From Saprospirales bacterium (GTDB taxonomy: Bacteria; Bacteroidota; Bacteroidia; Chitinophagales; JADIYW01): a stretch of 64,000 bases of DNA. Below are positions 8,580 to 17,787 of this stretch, one piece after another (position 1 is the first letter of the stretch; every line of letters begins with the position of its first letter). The stretch is taken from NCBI GenBank assembly GCA_016711605.1, contig JADJSS010000046.1:1-64000 (forward strand), written 5' to 3'. A program made the position numbers and the translations under genes. The notes below the pieces were generated by a model that was given only the letters and a program-made list of their open reading frames with translations, did not search any database and was not told where the DNA came from.

Positions 8580-11249
8580 ATGAAAAAAATAATTATACCA
8601 ATTATTTTTAGCTTCATCAGCTTTATAGCTATAAGCCAAAATGTAGGAATTAATTCCACAGGTGCAGCACCAAATACTTCTGCTATTTTAGATGTAGATG
8701 CAACCAACAAAGGGTTATTGGTGCCTCGCGTTAATTTATTAACGACTGCAGATATTGCTACTATTGCATCACCAGCAACCAGTTTATTAGTTTATAATAC
8801 AAATACAACTATTAGCGGTGTTGGTGCTAATGGTGTTGGTTATTACTATTATGATGGCACGAAATGGATAAAATTAATATCAAACAATAATACAAGTACT
8901 GCATGGTTAACAACTGGTAACAGTGGAACCTTAGATGGCACTAATTTTATTGGAACCACAGATAATATTCCACTTAATTTTAGAATTAATAACAATAAAG
9001 CAGGCAGAATCGATTCCACAAATGCGAATGTATTTTTTGGAAGTTTAGCAGGCAGTAACACAACAGCACAACGTAATGTAGCTCTTGGTCATTTTGCTTT
9101 AAGATTTAATTCAACAGGTCAAAATAACACAGCTGTAGGGAACGAAACTCTATTAAGTTCATATGGTAATAACAATACTGCAATTGGATACCAGGCATTA
9201 TATTCTGCGCCTTCTGTTTCATCAGATAATATTTCAATAGGATACCAAGCAATGAAAAATTATAATGGAAATAATAATATTGCCATTGGAACAGACGCTT
9301 TGTCAAATTATACTAATTGTTCAGGCAACATTGGTATTGGACAACAAGCATTATCCAAAAGTTCAGGTTCACCAAATATAGCTATTGGGCAACAAAGCTT
9401 AATAAACAACACTTTTGGTGGATATAATGTTGGAATTGGATATCATACTTTATTCTCCAATACTACTGGCAACAGCAATGTTGCTTTAGGTACTTCAGCT
9501 TTATTATATAATACAATAGGAAATTTTAATACCGCTGGTGGAGTTAATGCTTTGAATAATAATAGTATCGGAAATCACAATACAGCAAATGGATTTGCTG
9601 CTTTGTATTATAATAGTACAGGAATTCAAAATACAGCGGTAGGTAGTAATGCTTTATACAATAATACAATAGCTACAAATAATGTTGCTATTGGATATAA
9701 TACATTGTACTTTTCCAATAAAGGATCTTATAATACAGCTATTGGAAATTTTGCTTTATATACAGATAGCATCGGAAATTACAATACAGCGATTGGATTC
9801 AGAAGTTTGTATAGCAACAGGACAGGTATTAGTAATACTGTAAATGGAAGTAATGCAATGTATAGCAACACTTCAGGCAGTTACAATACGGCGATAGGAG
9901 AATTATCATTATATTCTTTAAATACAGGTAATTTTAACACTTCTGTTGGTTGTTCTACTTTTGGTCTTGTTGCTTCTTCCGATTACTGCACAAGCATAGG
10001 TTCCAGCTCTACCGTTTCTAATGGTTTAACCAATGCTACGGCCATTGGAGCTTATGCAAAAGCAGAGCAAAATAATTCATTAATTTTAGGCAGCATTAAT
10101 GGAATTAATGGTGCAACTGCTAATACTAATGTTGGTATTGGTATCACTACGCCAAATGCACCTTTACAATTTGGTAGTTCTTTCGCAAATAGAAAAATAG
10201 CATTGTTTGATGTATTTAATAATGATCATAATTTTCACGGTTTTGGAGTTAGCTCTGAAGGGCTTCGATATCAGATTATAAGCAATTCTTTTAGTCATAT
10301 TTTTTATGCAGGCACAAGTGCTACTACCTCTAAAGAATTAATGCGCATCCATGGAAATGGAAATGTAGGTATTAATCAAAGTAACCCGACAACTGCTAAA
10401 TTAGTAATTAGCGGCACATCTGGGCAAGAAGGATTAGACTTATCATCTACTGACCAATATGCAAATCTAAGAGTTATTAGAAATAGTTTAGGTTCCGATA
10501 AAGATATGTTTATCGGATTTCAGAGTGGTGCAACAAGTACGCTGCATTTGTACTCAGACAATACAGAAACCATGACTATCAAAGGAAATAATGCTGGTAT
10601 CGGAATTACAGCACCTTTAGCAAAACTACATGTTGCAGGTGCTTTTTTAGCAGATGGTGCACAAACATCACATCCACAAGGAGCCTGGTTAGAATGGAAT
10701 AAAAATAGTGGTGATGGCAAAACCTATTTGCTAAATCAAAAAGGATTAGGTGCCGGTGGTTTTGTAATTGGTGAAGTAGATGGTGCAAATGCTATTACAC
10801 AAAGAATAGTAATAGACAATGCAGGTAATGTAGGTATAGGGACTACCTTACCTACTTCAAAAATTAACGGTAATTGGAAATGGTGTTTTTCAGGCACTGT
10901 CAAAGCAAGTTGAGGCGGTTTAGTTTGTTCAGACATTAGATACAAAAAAGAGATTCAACCATTGCAAAATACCTTAAGCAAAGTAATTCAACTAAAAGGC
11001 GTTTCTTATTTTTTCAACAAAGAAGATTTTAAGGACAAAAATTTTAATGATAATAAACAAGTTGGTTTAATTGCACAGGAAGTTGAAAAAATATATCCTG
11101 AATTAGTACAAACAGATGAACAAGGTTTTAAAAGTATTGATTATGCAAAGCTCACACCCATTTTAGTAGAAGCAATAAAAGAATTGAAAATGCAAAACGA
11201 TATTTTAAAAGAAGATAATATTCAATTAAAAACATCAGTTCAAAATTAG
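8580..11249 (+). CDS. secreted repeat-rich adhesin with S74 intramolecular chaperone, one frameshift
   Basis: A signal peptide (MKKIIIPIIFSFISFIAISQ) precedes NVGINSTGAAPNTSAILDVD, the usual start of Bacteroidota tail-fibre-like surface proteins. Residues ~160-500 hold about fifteen repeats of ~21-24 residues with a core like NTAIGYQALY, resembling trimeric YadA-type head repeats. Later segments repeat NVGIGTTLP-type motifs. The frame breaks near 10910. The C-terminus then reads CSDIRYKKEIQPL, GLIAQEVEKIYPEL, YAKLTPILVEAIKEL: a Peptidase_S74 chaperone that trimerises and normally cleaves itself off at the Ser of SDxR. About 889 residues in all. It ends before a strong bidirectional terminator. 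Confidence 0.85.
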
Positions 11250-11304
11250 ATATTAAAATAGAAAAATATTGCAGACATTATTGCCAATCTCTCAAATAGG
11301 AAAT

Positions 11305-11340
11305 AAAAAAGCAATATCAAATGTTTGATATTGCTTTTTT
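11305..11340. terminator. bidirectional terminator between the adhesin and purS
   Basis: A near-perfect hairpin (stem AGCAATATCAAA pairing with TTTGATATTGCT, loop of about 2) is flanked by A6 on the left and T6 on the right. It can therefore terminate the adhesin on the plus strand and purS on the minus strand. Confidence 0.8.
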
Positions 11341-11356
11341 ATAATTCTAAATTATA

Positions 11357-11602
11357 TTATTCACTCACCACGAACTCGTAATATTCCATTACCTGATTGT
11401 GCAACAACTTTTTACAAGCTTCATCTACCTTTGCAATTGCTTCTTCTTTGGATGCAGCTTCAATTTTAAACGTCATATGTTTGCCAATACGAACATTGGA
11501 AGCATCAAAACCTAAATTGTGTAAACCATGTTCCACTGCCTTTCCTTGTGGATCTAATAATTCTTTTAAAGGCATCACATTTATTTCTACTGAATATTGC
11601 AT
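11357..11602 (-). CDS. purS: phosphoribosylformylglycinamidine synthase subunit PurS
   Basis: An 81-residue protein with the PurS pattern: MQYSVEINVMPLKELLDPQGKAVEHGLHNLGF, then NVRIGKHMTFKIEA, then a helix EEAIAKVDEACKKLLHNQVMEYYEFVV. PurS is the small subunit that bridges PurL and the glutaminase PurQ in step four of de novo purine synthesis. In this window it stands alone, with no purL or purQ nearby. The length and start match the family. Its transcript probably ends at the hairpin at 11305-11340. Confidence 0.92.
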   Translation of the reverse strand: MQYSVEINVMPLKELLDPQGKAVEHGLHNLGFDASNVRIGKHMTFKIEAASKEEAIAKVDEACKKLLHNQVMEYYEFVVSE

Positions 11603-11696
11603 GGCACTAAGTTAAAAATTATCTGCTATAAATAAAAACAATGCATAAAATTCACACATTTTTAATTCATTTTAATATTGTATTAATTCTACTGCT

Positions 11697-11710
11697 AAAA
11701 AAAAAAAAAA
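11697..11710 (+). repeat. poly-A tract
   Basis: A run of about 14 A residues lies 40 bp upstream of the radical SAM gene. It is a homopolymer whose length is likely unreliable. It could act as a bent upstream promoter element. Confidence 0.5.
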
Positions 11711-11749
11711 CAATACATTTACAATTTCAGTATCAATTGAAAATTTAGA

Positions 11750-13945
11750 TTGAAAGCAACAACATTATTAATAACACCACCATTTACACAACTGAATACA
11801 CCGTATCCAGCAACAGCTTATTTAAAAGGATTTTTGAATACTAAAAATATTTCATCGTATCAATGTGATGTAGGAATTGAAGTAATCCTAAGCGTATTTT
11901 CAAAAAATGGACTGACAAAATTATTTCAACTAATTGAAACAAATCAACCACCAAAATCAGAAAATGCAACAAGAATAATTGCCTTACAACAAGAGTATAT
12001 AAACACCATTGATGCAGTTATCTTATTTCTTCAGGGAAAAAATGCAACACTATCAAATTTAATTTGTCAGGATAATTTCTTACCAACTGCATCCAGGTTT
12101 AATCAAACAGATGATTTAGATTGGGCTTTTGGTAACATGGGAAATCAGGATAAAGCCAAACATTTAGCAACACTTTATTTAGAAGATTTATCCGATTTAA
12201 TTATTGAATGTGTAGATGAACATTTTGGTTTTAGCAGATACGCAGAACGATTGGGAAGATCAGCCAATTCATTCGATGAACTATATACTTATCTGCAAAA
12301 AGAATACACTTTCTTTGATAAACTTTTAATTGAAATTCTTTCAGAAAAGATAAAAACCATTCAACCAAAATTGGTTGCCATTTCCATACCATTTCCTGGA
12401 AATTTATACAGTGCATTCAGGTGTGCACAATGGATTAAAAAAAATCATCCAACTATAAAAATTGCATTTGGTGGTGGATTTCCAAATACAGAATTGCGTT
12501 CTATTTCTGATACACGTGTCTTCGAATTCATTGATTTTATTACGTTAGACGATGGTGAATTGCCAATCGAACTTTTAATAAATAATATTGAAGTAGAAAA
12601 TCCAACAGAATTTAAAAGAACATTTTTATTGGAAAACAATAGAGTTATTTATAAAAATAATTCTCTGAAAAATGATTACAAACAAAACGAAGTCGGAACA
12701 CCAGATTATGCTGATTTATTATTAGATAAATATATTTCCGTAATAGAAATTGCCAATCCAATGCATAAAATGTGGAGCGATGGACGATGGAATAAATTAA
12801 CCATGGCGCACGGTTGTTATTGGGCAAAATGTACGTTCTGCGATATTTCTTTAGATTATATAAAAGTGTATGAACCCATTGCTGCCAAGTTAATGTGCGA
12901 TAGAATGGAAACTATCATTACACAAACTGGTGAATCTGGTTTTCATTTTGTAGATGAAGCAGCACCACCTGCGTTGATGCGTGCGTTGGCTATTGAAATC
13001 ATCAAACGGAAATTAGTGGTTTCGTGGTGGACCAATATTCGCTTTGAAAAAAGCTTCACAAAAGATTTATGCGTATTATTAAAAGCATCTGGTTGCATTG
13101 CAGTTTCAGGTGGTTTGGAAGTTGCATCAGACAGATTATTAGCATTAATTGACAAAGGTGTAACCGTTGAACAAGTGGCAAAAGTTAATCGAAATTTTAC
13201 GGAAGCTGGAATTATGGTTCACTCCTATTTGATGTATGGCTATCCAACGCAAACCATTCAGGAAACGATAGACTCTTTAGAAATGGTTCGACAACTATTT
13301 GAATTAGGCATTTTACAATCTGGTTTTTGGCATCAATTTGCCATGACAGCACACAGTCCAATTGGTTTGCATCCTGAAAAATTTGGTGTAAAAAAACAAA
13401 CCGAAACTATCGGAACATTTGCCAATAACGATATTTTCTTTTTTGATGAAACTGGTATCGACCACGATCAATTTAGTTTTGGTTTGAAAAAATCCTTGCT
13501 CAATTATATGCATGGAATTGGATTTGAACTACCATTACAAAGTTGGTTCGATTTTAAAATTCCTAAAACCAAAATTGCACCACATTATATTACAACTATT
13601 TTAAACAAAGAAGAAATAAATACTTACCAACCAACAACCAAAATTATTTGGTTAGGTTCGTTACCAATTGTAGACTTTTATACTAAAACAAAAAAAGCAA
13701 ATAGTTATGAAATGGCTAAATTAACCTTTCATACAAAAGCTGCCACACACGAAATTTCTATCAGCAAAACACATGCAATTTGGTTATTGGAAATACTCGC
13801 TCTTATTTCTGTAAACAACAATAAAATATACACTTTACAGGAAATCAAGCAGCATTACGAACAACATAATTTAGAAGATTTTGAACTCTTTTGGTTTAAC
13901 AAACCAATGAATACGTTGCCAGAATTTGGTTTGATAAAATTTTAA
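11750..13945 (+). CDS. B12-binding-domain radical SAM protein
   Basis: A 731-residue cytosolic enzyme. The N-terminal ~290 residues include a cobalamin-binding-like Rossmann region (KLVAISIPFPGNLYSAFRCAQW, then IAFGGGFPNTEL, with FITLDDGELPIELL). The radical SAM cluster motif is at C356-x3-C360-x2-C363 (GCYWAKCTFCDISLDY), followed by FVDEAAPPALM, SGGLEVASDRLLALIDKG and YLMYGYPTQT of the SAM barrel. The C-terminal ~150 residues are family-specific. The start is a TTG at 11750; no in-frame ATG lies upstream, so an ATG lost to an indel is possible. The substrate is unknown; relatives are methyltransferases or tailoring enzymes. It is followed 7 bp later by the RNase H gene. Confidence 0.85.
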   Translation: MKATTLLITPPFTQLNTPYPATAYLKGFLNTKNISSYQCDVGIEVILSVFSKNGLTKLFQLIETNQPPKSENATRIIALQQEYINTIDAVILFLQGKNATLSNLICQDNFLPTASRFNQTDDLDWAFGNMGNQDKAKHLATLYLEDLSDLIIECVDEHFGFSRYAERLGRSANSFDELYTYLQKEYTFFDKLLIEILSEKIKTIQPKLVAISIPFPGNLYSAFRCAQWIKKNHPTIKIAFGGGFPNTELRSISDTRVFEFIDFITLDDGELPIELLINNIEVENPTEFKRTFLLENNRVIYKNNSLKNDYKQNEVGTPDYADLLLDKYISVIEIANPMHKMWSDGRWNKLTMAHGCYWAKCTFCDISLDYIKVYEPIAAKLMCDRMETIITQTGESGFHFVDEAAPPALMRALAIEIIKRKLVVSWWTNIRFEKSFTKDLCVLLKASGCIAVSGGLEVASDRLLALIDKGVTVEQVAKVNRNFTEAGIMVHSYLMYGYPTQTIQETIDSLEMVRQLFELGILQSGFWHQFAMTAHSPIGLHPEKFGVKKQTETIGTFANNDIFFFDETGIDHDQFSFGLKKSLLNYMHGIGFELPLQSWFDFKIPKTKIAPHYITTILNKEEINTYQPTTKIIWLGSLPIVDFYTKTKKANSYEMAKLTFHTKAATHEISISKTHAIWLLEILALISVNNNKIYTLQEIKQHYEQHNLEDFELFWFNKPMNTLPEFGLIKF

Positions 13946-13952
13946 TTTTAAG

Positions 13953-14423
13953 ATGCATCCAACCATAATTATTTATACAGATGGAAGTTGTCACACACAA
14001 CAGCAAATTGGTGCCTGGTCTTCCATTATTTTAGTCGATGATGAGAAAATTAGTTTATCAGGAATTGAAACAAACACCACACATCAACGCATGGAATTAT
14101 TAGCTGTAATTAATGCAATAGAATATATTCAAAATCATTTTAAAACCACAACAAACATTCAATTAAATTCCGATAGTCAATATGTAATTGGCTTACTTGC
14201 AAGAGCAGAAAAATTAGCAGCAAAAAATTATCAAACCAAAAAAGGCAATGATATTGCGAATGAAGATTTAGTAAAAAAATGGTTGTATTTAAATTCTATT
14301 TTTACGATTGAATGCATTAAAATAAAAGCACATCAACCATTATCTGAAGCTACAAAATACAATATTGAAGTTGATAAATTATCCAGAAAATTAGTTCGTG
14401 ATGAAATTAGTAAATTACAATAA
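13953..14423 (+). CDS. ribonuclease HI-like protein
   Basis: A 156-residue RNase H fold enzyme with the four catalytic acids visible: D10 (IYTDGSC), E48 (HQRMELLAV), D74 (LNSDSQYV) and D141 (VDKLSR). It lacks an N-terminal hybrid-binding domain. RNase HI cleaves the RNA strand of RNA:DNA hybrids. Its sequence is shorter in the basic-handle region (LARAEKLAAKNYQTKKGND) than E. coli RnhA but retains it. The gene starts 7 bp after the radical SAM gene, suggesting co-transcription; a functional link is not evident. Confidence 0.87.
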   Translation: MHPTIIIYTDGSCHTQQQIGAWSSIILVDDEKISLSGIETNTTHQRMELLAVINAIEYIQNHFKTTTNIQLNSDSQYVIGLLARAEKLAAKNYQTKKGNDIANEDLVKKWLYLNSIFTIECIKIKAHQPLSEATKYNIEVDKLSRKLVRDEISKLQ

Positions 14424-14683
14424 CACAAAATAATAGCATGAATTTAGCTTTGTGTTCATCTTATTTTCAAGCTGAGATTTAATCTCTATTTATGTGTTTA
14501 AAATGAATTGTATAACACAAAAACATGAAAATGTGTTCATCTTAAAACCGAATAAAATATAAATATTTGACCAACAATAAATGCTAATAAAACATTTTAT
14601 CGACCCTTAAAAAAGGTGCAAACCTAAGCGTTGGTTTATTAAATGGAATTGTTGGTGATTTTTTAGATAAGGACAATAATGGA

Positions 14684-15856
14684 TTGGCTGTACAAATGCA
14701 ATTTTATGCAAATGAAAAACCTTTCACTATTTCTAAAGAAAACATTGAAACAGTACACAAAAAAATTTCTTCTAAAGTCTGTATTTTAATTCATGGTTTA
14801 ACAAACGACGAAACTATCTGGAATTTCGCAAATACAGATAAGCAAAATTACGGAACATATTTACAAAACGATTTTGACTACACTCCTTTTTATATTCGTT
14901 ACAATACCGGTTTGCATATTTCGGAAAACGGAAAACAATTTTCTCAATTAATAGAAAATTTGGTTCAGAATTATCCTGTTGAAATAGATGAAATCGTAAT
15001 TATTGCGCATAGTATGGGCGGCCTTGTTACGCGTAGTGCTTGTTATTATGCGCCTTTGCAAAATGCGCATTGGACAGAAAAAATTAGTAAATTATTTTTT
15101 ATCGGAACACCACATTTAGGTGCACCACTAGAAAAATTTGGAAATGCATTAACGCATTTATTAAAAACAATTCCTGTTTCATATACCAAAATTGCTGGCG
15201 ATGTGATTAATTTACGCAGTGCAGGCATTAAAGATTTACGCTATGGTTATTTAACCGATGAAGACTGGAAAGAACAGCATCCTGACGAATTATTAAAGAA
15301 CAATAAAAAAGTAATTCCTTTATTGGATGATGTTGATTATTATTTAATCACAGGCACTTTAACTGCAGATTCAGATCATTTAATCAGTGAATGGTTTGGC
15401 GATGCGTTAGTGCGAAAAAAGAGTGCAATTGGCAAATCAAGAACAAAACATCATCTTCCTTTCGATTTAAATAATCACAAAGAATTTGCTGGTTTAGCAC
15501 ACCTCAAACTTGTAGATTCTATGGATGTTTACGAACAGATTAAAGTTTGGATAGCACAAAAATCAAGCATTAAAAAATCCAGCCATACAAAAACAATAAT
15601 TCCATACAACGAAATCTATTTCCCGAAAGAAAACATGCACTCAAAAAACAAATTGAACAGTGTTTTAGATCTTACCAGAACTGGTTTAATTGGCAGCATT
15701 TACAAATTAGAAACTATCCAGAAAAGTAACCTAACGTATAAAATTTTAAATCAAATTCCAATTATAAATGTATTTAGTAAAGAAATTGAAAACATTCACA
15801 ACAGTATTAGTAAAACCGTATTAAAATCTTCTAAAACCGTTCTAAAAAAAATATAG
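14684..15856 (+). CDS. PGAP1-like alpha/beta-hydrolase (esterase/lipase)
   Basis: An alpha/beta-hydrolase of at least 390 residues. It has the oxyanion strand KVCILIHGLTNDETIW (31-46), the nucleophile elbow IIAHSMGGLVTRSA (nucleophile Ser110) and FFIGTPHLGAPLEKFGN, typical of PGAP1/lipase-class proteins that deacylate lipids or esters. Candidate acid and His residues lie in the GDALVRKKSA and HLPFDLNNHKEF regions. The frame is open upstream to 14591 and reads KKGANLSVGLLNGIVGDFLD, so the real N-terminus probably lies near 14580-14600; the TTG at 14684 is only the first usable codon. No signal peptide is visible. Confidence 0.75.
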   Translation: MAVQMQFYANEKPFTISKENIETVHKKISSKVCILIHGLTNDETIWNFANTDKQNYGTYLQNDFDYTPFYIRYNTGLHISENGKQFSQLIENLVQNYPVEIDEIVIIAHSMGGLVTRSACYYAPLQNAHWTEKISKLFFIGTPHLGAPLEKFGNALTHLLKTIPVSYTKIAGDVINLRSAGIKDLRYGYLTDEDWKEQHPDELLKNNKKVIPLLDDVDYYLITGTLTADSDHLISEWFGDALVRKKSAIGKSRTKHHLPFDLNNHKEFAGLAHLKLVDSMDVYEQIKVWIAQKSSIKKSSHTKTIIPYNEIYFPKENMHSKNKLNSVLDLTRTGLIGSIYKLETIQKSNLTYKILNQIPIINVFSKEIENIHNSISKTVLKSSKTVLKKI

Positions 15857-15934
15857 AAACTTCCAAATCAACTACTATACAATTTGTAGTTATCTTACTA
15901 CGAGACACCAATCTTATGAAATATTATTCTGTGC

Positions 15935-16372
15935 TCAAATTTGTCCTTTATATCTTGGGTCAAAATCTACCATCCATTCAACTCCATATTTATCTCTAAA
16001 CATACCAAAATACGAATTCCAAGGACTATCGCCAATAGGCATTTCAATTTGTCCACCAGCTGAAAGTCCGTTAAATAATGTATCAGCTTCTTCTTTACTT
16101 TCCGCACTGATAGAAATTTTACTTCTATTTTCGTTCTCGTTTGTTCTTCCCAAAATTTCGGGAACATCATTTGCCATTAAAACATTTTTACCAATAGGCA
16201 AAGCAATATGCATAATTTTATTTTCTTCTTTTTCAGATACCGGAAATCCAGCGATTGCCAGGTCTTTGAAACGAATTACTTTCGCAAACTCGCCACCAAA
16301 TACTGATTTGTAAAATGTAAATGCTTCTTCCGCATTTCCGTTGAAGTTAATGTGAGGATTGATTAGTGCCAT
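15935..16372 (-). CDS. PhnB-like VOC family protein
   Basis: A 145-residue protein of the PhnB/3-demethylubiquinone-methyltransferase-like VOC group. It begins MALINPHINFNGNAEEAFTFYKSVFGGEF, contains KIMHIALPIGKNVLMANDVPE, and ends SYFGMFRDKYGVEWMVDFDPRY. These blocks are typical of two-repeat beta-alpha-beta-beta-beta metal or ligand-binding folds. The specific ligand is unknown. Length and start fit the family. Confidence 0.88.
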   Translation of the reverse strand: MALINPHINFNGNAEEAFTFYKSVFGGEFAKVIRFKDLAIAGFPVSEKEENKIMHIALPIGKNVLMANDVPEILGRTNENENRSKISISAESKEEADTLFNGLSAGGQIEMPIGDSPWNSYFGMFRDKYGVEWMVDFDPRYKGQI

Positions 16373-16625
16373 AATTTTTATTATTAAAGTTGTTTTTTTT
16401 ATGTAGTTATGAAGTTGAAAAATTAATAAAAATTATTGGATTAGAGATGAATAATATCAATAAAATAGGATTTCGAAATTATGATTTTTTACTATCTTTT
16501 TCATATTTAATTTCAGAATCAAATTCTATGTTATTACTTGCAGCCTCCCCTCCTTGGAGAGAAATTGACAAGCATCTTTTTCTCTTCGACCTAAATAAAA
16601 TCACTACCAAAAGATTCTCCTCAGA

Positions 16626-16823
16626 ATAGAGTTACATAAATTCGAAATCATTTCTTCTTAAAAAAAAATCAAAACCAAAAAGATTTGCACGAACAATCTC
16701 CCCTCCTTGGAGGGGATCAAGGGGTGGGTAAATAGAGTTACATAAATTCGAAATCATATCTTCTTAAAAATAAAAATCACTAACCGAAAAGATTTGCACG
16801 AACGATCTCCGAGGGGGGTGGGT
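16626..16823. repeat. two tandem ~95-104 bp repeats ending in a GC-rich palindrome
   Basis: Copy one (16626-16729) begins TAGAGTTACATAAATTCG, passes through AGATTTGCACGAACAATCTC and ends with CCCCTCCTTGGAGGGG then GGGGTGGGT. Copy two (16730-16823) repeats the same order, but the palindrome has decayed to GAGGGGGGTGGGT. A fragment of the palindrome also occurs at 16545-16560. The second copy contains the 3' end of the DUF559 gene. The remaining 16373-16625 bases hold no convincing gene. Confidence 0.8.
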
Positions 16824-17197
16824 TTCGAAAGTTCTAATATTTTAATCGTTTCATCAATTTCTTCTAATACCCAATTAATTTGTTTAAATATAAAACTATC
16901 ATCAAACCTTAAAATTGTAACTCCTAATGAGCGTAATCTATCTTCTCTTTTTGCATCTTTCTCTGCTGAATTTTCGTAAGTATGTGTGATGCCATCTAAT
17001 TCAATTGCTAAACATAAATCACAACAATAAAAATCGACTATATAATTATCTATAGGTTTCTGACGATGAAAATCATAACCTAAACGTTGCTTACCTTTTA
17101 AATAAAACCACAATCTAATTTCACTTTTTGTGGAGTTGTTTCTAAGTTGCTTTGCAAATTCTTTTAGTACTGGATTATATGGAATAATTTTTCTCAT
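16754..17197 (-). CDS. DUF559 endonuclease-like protein inside palindromic repeats
   Basis: A 147-residue protein beginning MRKIIPYNPVLKEFAKQLRNNST, then EIRLWFYLKGKQRLGYDFHRQKPID, then the Vsr/PD-(D/E)XK-like core IVDFYCCDLCLAIELDGITH with D55, E66, D68 and H72. DUF559 proteins share the very-short-patch repair endonuclease fold; their biological role is not established. The ATG at 17197 fits homologues better than an upstream TTG. The last ~20 codons are encoded by the repeat copy at 16730-16823, so the C-terminus (KPTPLGDRSCKSF) is repeat-derived. A 148 bp repeat unit begins 55 bp upstream of the start. Confidence 0.85.
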   Translation of the reverse strand: MRKIIPYNPVLKEFAKQLRNNSTKSEIRLWFYLKGKQRLGYDFHRQKPIDNYIVDFYCCDLCLAIELDGITHTYENSAEKDAKREDRLRSLGVTILRFDDSFIFKQINWVLEEIDETIKILELSKPTPLGDRSCKSFRLVIFIFKKI

Positions 17198-17252
17198 ACT
17201 ATTTAGATACATGAATAGTTCAGATTCCATAAATTTTTGAAAATTTATTTTT

Positions 17253-17400
17253 ACCCACCCCTAGCCCCTCCAAGGAGGGGAAATTTAGACCTTGCAATTC
17301 TTTATGTGAATACAAAATAATATCGGCTTAAAATGATAGCACTATCCGAAATGTTTCGCACTTGCGGTCTCCCCTCCTTGGAGGGGATTAAGGTGTGGGT
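17253..17400. repeat. 148-bp unit with terminal inverted palindromes, copy 1
   Basis: The left end reads ACCCACCCCTAGCCCCTCC then AAGGAGGGG. The right end is the inverted form, CCCCTCCTTGGAGGGG then a GGTGTGGGT terminus. The interior carries ACCTTGCAATTC and ATCCGAAATGTTTCGCAC. The ends are inverted repeats of about 28 bp, each itself containing a 6-7 bp stem palindrome, so the unit resembles a REP doublet or a very small MITE. Confidence 0.85.
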
Positions 17401-17412
17401 TTTATATCTATT

Positions 17413-17560
17413 ACCCACCCCTAGCCCCTCCAAGGAGGGGAAATTTGGACCGTGCAATTCATTAAGTGATTACAAAATAATTCCAGCTTCTACTAATAGC
17501 ACTAACCGAAAAGATTTGCACGAACGCTTTCCCCTCCTTGGAGGGGACCAAGGGGTGGGT
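17413..17560. repeat. 148-bp unit with terminal inverted palindromes, copy 2
   Basis: Same length and organisation as the copy ending at 17400, from which it is separated by the 12 bp spacer TTTATATCTATT. The left end is identical to copy 1. Near the right end the interior switches to the AAGATTTGCACGAACG form seen left of the DUF559 gene, and it is followed by the TAGAGTTACAT sequence of that other repeat. The units therefore recombine or mosaic with one another. Bases 17561-17787 hold a degenerate fragment (GGGGTGGGT near 17652) and no gene. Confidence 0.85.
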
Positions 17561-17787
17561 AAATAGAGTTACATGAATTCAAAATCATACTTGGAGGAAA
17601 TCGAAGATTCAATGACACCAATAGAAAACTAAATAAATTTCATTAAACTATGGGGTGGGTTTGTAACTATCAAGCCCTAATAAGTTTACCATTTTAGTTA
17701 TTTTAAAATTTAATGGCGCAATAATTATAAAATCCTGCGCCAGAATTAGTCGTAAGAAAGAGCAACATCAAAGTTGATAACCACACC

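Noticed and set aside
11305..11340. Attachment site or riboswitch near purS
   Set aside because: The structure is a plain U-flanked hairpin between convergent genes, explained as a bidirectional terminator.
16390..16629. Open frame of 79 codons next to the DUF559 gene
   Set aside because: Low-complexity, partly encoded by repeat sequence, with no recognisable domain.
17333..17566. Open frame of 77 codons (containing LLPTPSPSKEGKFG) across the repeat units
   Set aside because: It is a translation of two GGAGGGG repeat units; the same peptide would appear at every copy. Not a gene.
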